This document shows, one piece after another, positions 62,501 through 64,000 of a DNA stretch of 64,000 nt (position 1 is its first letter; every line of letters starts with the position of its first letter). Under the pieces are notes generated by a model. The model saw nothing but the letters and a program-made list of their open reading frames with translations, did no database searches and had not been told where the DNA came from. Source of the DNA: Streptomyces sp. S4.7. Its GTDB lineage: Bacteria; Actinomycetota; Actinomycetes; Streptomycetales; Streptomycetaceae. The stretch lies in contig NZ_CP048397.1 of NCBI RefSeq assembly GCF_010384365.1, forward strand, positions 7,569,683 to 7,633,682. The letters run 5' to 3'. The translations under genes were made by a program, and so were the position numbers.

Positions 62501-64000
62501 GACCACTTCTTCCACCTCGGCGGGCACTCGCTGCTCGCCACCCGGCTGATCGGCCGCATCCGCACCGTCCTCCAGGCCGAGCTCTCCATCAGGACCCTCT
62601 TCGACGCGCCCACGCCCGCGGGCGTCGCCCGCGCGCTCGAACACGCCGCCGACGCACGCCCCCCGCTGGTACGGGCCGTACCGCGCCCCGACCGGCTCCC
62701 GGTGTCGTACGCGCAGCAGCGGCTGTGGTTCATCCACCGCTTCGAGGGGCCGAGCCCCGCGTACAACATCCCCGTCGCCGTGCGGATGAGCGGGCCGCTG
62801 GACGTCGACGCGCTGCGCTCCGCGCTCGCCGACACCGCCGTCCGCCACGAGTCCCTGCGCACCGTGTTCACCGAGGACGACGCCGGGCCCGTCCAGGTGG
62901 TGCTCCCGCCGGGCAAGGCCGTGCCCGAGCTGACGGTGTCGCACGTCGCCGAGAACGAGCTCGCCGGCGCGCTGTCCGCGGCCGCCCGCCACACCTTCGA
63001 CCTCACCCACGAACCGCCCCTGCGGGCTTCGCTGCTGCGGCTGTCCGAGACGGAGTCCGTACTCCTCCTGCTACTGCACCACATCGCCGGCGACGGCTGG
63101 TCGTTGCGGCCGCTGCTGCGGGACGTCACCGACGCCTACACCGTCCGGGCCGAGGGCCGCGAACCGGACGCGGCACCCTTGCCCGTCCAGTACGCCGACT
63201 ACACCCTGTGGCAGCAGCGGGTCCTCGGCTCCGAGGACGACGAGCACAGCCTCCTCGCGGAGCAACTTCGCTACTGGCGCGAGCAGTTGCACGGCCTGCC
63301 GGAGGAACTCCCGCTGCCGTTGGACCGTCCGCGCCCCGTGCGCGCCGGCTACCGCGGCGGCAGGTTGCCCCTGGAGGTCCCCGCCGAGCTGCACGCCGGG
63401 ATCGTCACCACCGCCCAGCGGCACGGATGCAGCGTCTTCATGGTCCTGCACGCCGCGCTGGCGGCGACGCTCTCCCGCTTCGGCGCGGGCACGGACGTAC
63501 CCCTCGGCACGACTATCGCGGGCCGCACCGACGACGCGTCCGCCGACCTCGTCGGCTTCTTCGTCAACACCCTCGTGCTGCGCACCGACCTCTCGGGCGA
63601 CCCGACGTTCGCCGAGCTGCTGCGCCGGGTGCGCACCACCGACCTGGCCGCCTACCGGCACCAGGACGTGCCGTTCGAGAGGCTGGTGGAGGAGCTGAAC
63701 CCCGCCAGGTCGGCCGCCCGGCACCCGCTCTTCCAGGCCATGCTGACCCTCGGCACCACGGGAGACGTGCACGGCGACCGGGAGTTCGCGACCCCTGGCG
63801 GGCTCACTGTGAGCCCCGAGCGGACCGGTTCGGGCACGGCGAAGTTCGACCTGCTGCTCGCCCTCAGCGAGCGCCGCGCCGCCGACGGCACGCCGTTCGG
63901 TCTGTCCGGCGGACTGGAGTACAGCGCGGAACTTTTCGAGCCGGAGACCGCGAGGGCGCTCGCCGACGGATTCCTCCGCGTCCTCACCCAGGCCGTCGGC
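59561..64000 (+). CDS. NRPS 4 (partial): module 11 and start of module 12
   Basis: The first 1,480 codons are visible and the gene runs off the right edge. Layout: C11 of the D-donor type (HHILWDG, His144/145), A11 (A3 motif from Y610), T11 (Ser990) and C12 of the ordinary type (HHIAGDG, His1173). Residue 11 is therefore L and at least one more residue follows. The A11 code reads DVFSVACVYK and matches no code I know exactly. The DVFSV start recalls codes I associate with piperazate domains, but this is weak. ATG at 59561 lies 2 nt after NRPS 3's stop, and the N-terminus (MSTQKRGIEGVFPLSPLQEG) is the same docking type as in NRPS 2 and 3. No termination domain is visible, so chain length and cyclisation cannot be read here. 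Confidence 0.92.
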   Translation, partial: MSTQKRGIEGVFPLSPLQEGILFHSAYDERELDVYTVQIVFDLEGAVDRDALHAAASALLRRHPNLRAAFRYEGLSQPVQAVARTVETPWRDEDVSAAADPESAAAALVEEDRWTRFDLRRPPLVRFLLIRRGEGRFRFVLTHHHILWDGWSTPVLLRELMTLYRQSGDDRGLPRVPPYQDYLRWLSQRDRDASERAWREALDGLDGPTLLAPGPRPVRVPEQVRATVDRETTAALTRRAREWGVTLNTVVQAAWALVLSWTTGRSDVVFGATVSGRPAELPGMERMVGLLLNTVPVRVAVDARASLRELAVRLQREQSALVEHQYVSLAEIQRWAGHGELFDTATVFENYPVSAEGMADGSGEELPVKVIGAVVRDATHYALALIIEPSDALGLRLSHRPDAVGTELARATVRRLTAVLSAMAATPDHATGSLELLDPAERDTVLRRWNDTVAPLPPGTVSDWFERQAAATPAATAVTSGQDQLSYAELNDRANRLARVLRARGVRAESFVGALLPRGTELLVTLLAVWKAGGAYVPLDPAYPADRLAHVVGDARPVLTVTTRELADRLPGAAARLELDAPGTAAETAAADPSDPGVAVPAYAAAYAIYTSGSTGRPKGVVVPRANVANLVAWAHREWGAERLARVVCSTSTSFDVSVFELFPPLTCGGTVRLVDNALSLAEPAVTEGADLVSGVPSALTHVLTGHDVRWDVGTVVLAGEAFTAAALETVRAAAPDARVYNCYGPTEATVYATVWRDRDDDGSPDIGVPLPNTRAYVLDPLLRPMPPGAVGELYLAGAGVARGYLGRAALTADRFVADPFGDGGARMYRTGDLVRWTGDGALTYLGRADDQVKVRGFRIELGEIETHLARHDDVAQVVAAVREDRADGPELIAYAVRRPGHSGSDLREHLRTRLPDHMVPAAVVDLDALPLNPNGKVDRAALPAPERRLAASRDPRDPREEILCELFAEVLALPSVGVDDHFFHLGGHSLLATRLIGRIRTVLQAELSIRTLFDAPTPAGVARALEHAADARPPLVRAVPRPDRLPVSYAQQRLWFIHRFEGPSPAYNIPVAVRMSGPLDVDALRSALADTAVRHESLRTVFTEDDAGPVQVVLPPGKAVPELTVSHVAENELAGALSAAARHTFDLTHEPPLRASLLRLSETESVLLLLLHHIAGDGWSLRPLLRDVTDAYTVRAEGREPDAAPLPVQYADYTLWQQRVLGSEDDEHSLLAEQLRYWREQLHGLPEELPLPLDRPRPVRAGYRGGRLPLEVPAELHAGIVTTAQRHGCSVFMVLHAALAATLSRFGAGTDVPLGTTIAGRTDDASADLVGFFVNTLVLRTDLSGDPTFAELLRRVRTTDLAAYRHQDVPFERLVEELNPARSAARHPLFQAMLTLGTTGDVHGDREFATPGGLTVSPERTGSGTAKFDLLLALSERRAADGTPFGLSGGLEYSAELFEPETARALADGFLRVLTQAVG

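Overview
The window is very GC-rich with strong G/C preference at third codon positions, GTG starts and ATGA-overlapping genes, which points to a Streptomyces-like actinomycete. No rRNA, tRNA, CRISPR array or recognisable transposase was seen.

Left part (1-9.7 kb). A class IV lanthipeptide synthetase (minus strand) overlaps by 4 nt a cut-off gene that may be a prolyl-oligopeptidase-type peptidase. A NarL/LuxR-type response regulator with Glu at the phospho-acceptor position lies upstream. No precursor peptide was found. Next comes a decayed stretch: a tiny membrane-peptide ORF, a truncated and frameshifted Ig-like repeat gene, an intact DUF6892-like gene and a broken PHP-domain metallohydrolase.

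Middle part (9.7-20.6 kb). This is the accessory half of a lipopeptide locus: a cysteate-synthase-like PLP enzyme, a DedA membrane protein, an ABC exporter pair and an MbtH-like protein. Divergent from MbtH are a fatty acyl-AMP ligase, two acyl-CoA dehydrogenases and an acyl carrier protein. The divergent control region holds three inverted repeats, one of them over the predicted start site of the ligase promoter. The ligase carries two TTA codons.

Right part (20.7-64 kb). Four consecutive NRPS genes follow, the last cut by the window edge. Twelve C domains and eleven A domains are visible. The first C domain is of starter type, and condensation-domain type agrees with epimerase placement at every step. 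Reading the ten-residue A-domain codes by eye gives: acyl - Asn - Ile - D-Phe - D-Asp - Asp - Thr - D-N-Me-Val - Gly - Gly - D-Asp(or Asn) - X11 - (continues). The genes therefore look like one assembly line for an acidic lipopeptide: the ligase and ACP load an acyl chain, the dehydrogenases probably unsaturate it, the starter C domain passes it to Asn1, MbtH supports the A domains and the ABC pair exports the product.

The most striking structural feature is a 2,027-bp tandem near-identity (offset 3,174 bp, one synonymous difference found) carrying the two Gly A-T units. Its G/T-rich codon usage differs from the rest of the locus, which suggests a recently acquired and then duplicated exchange unit.
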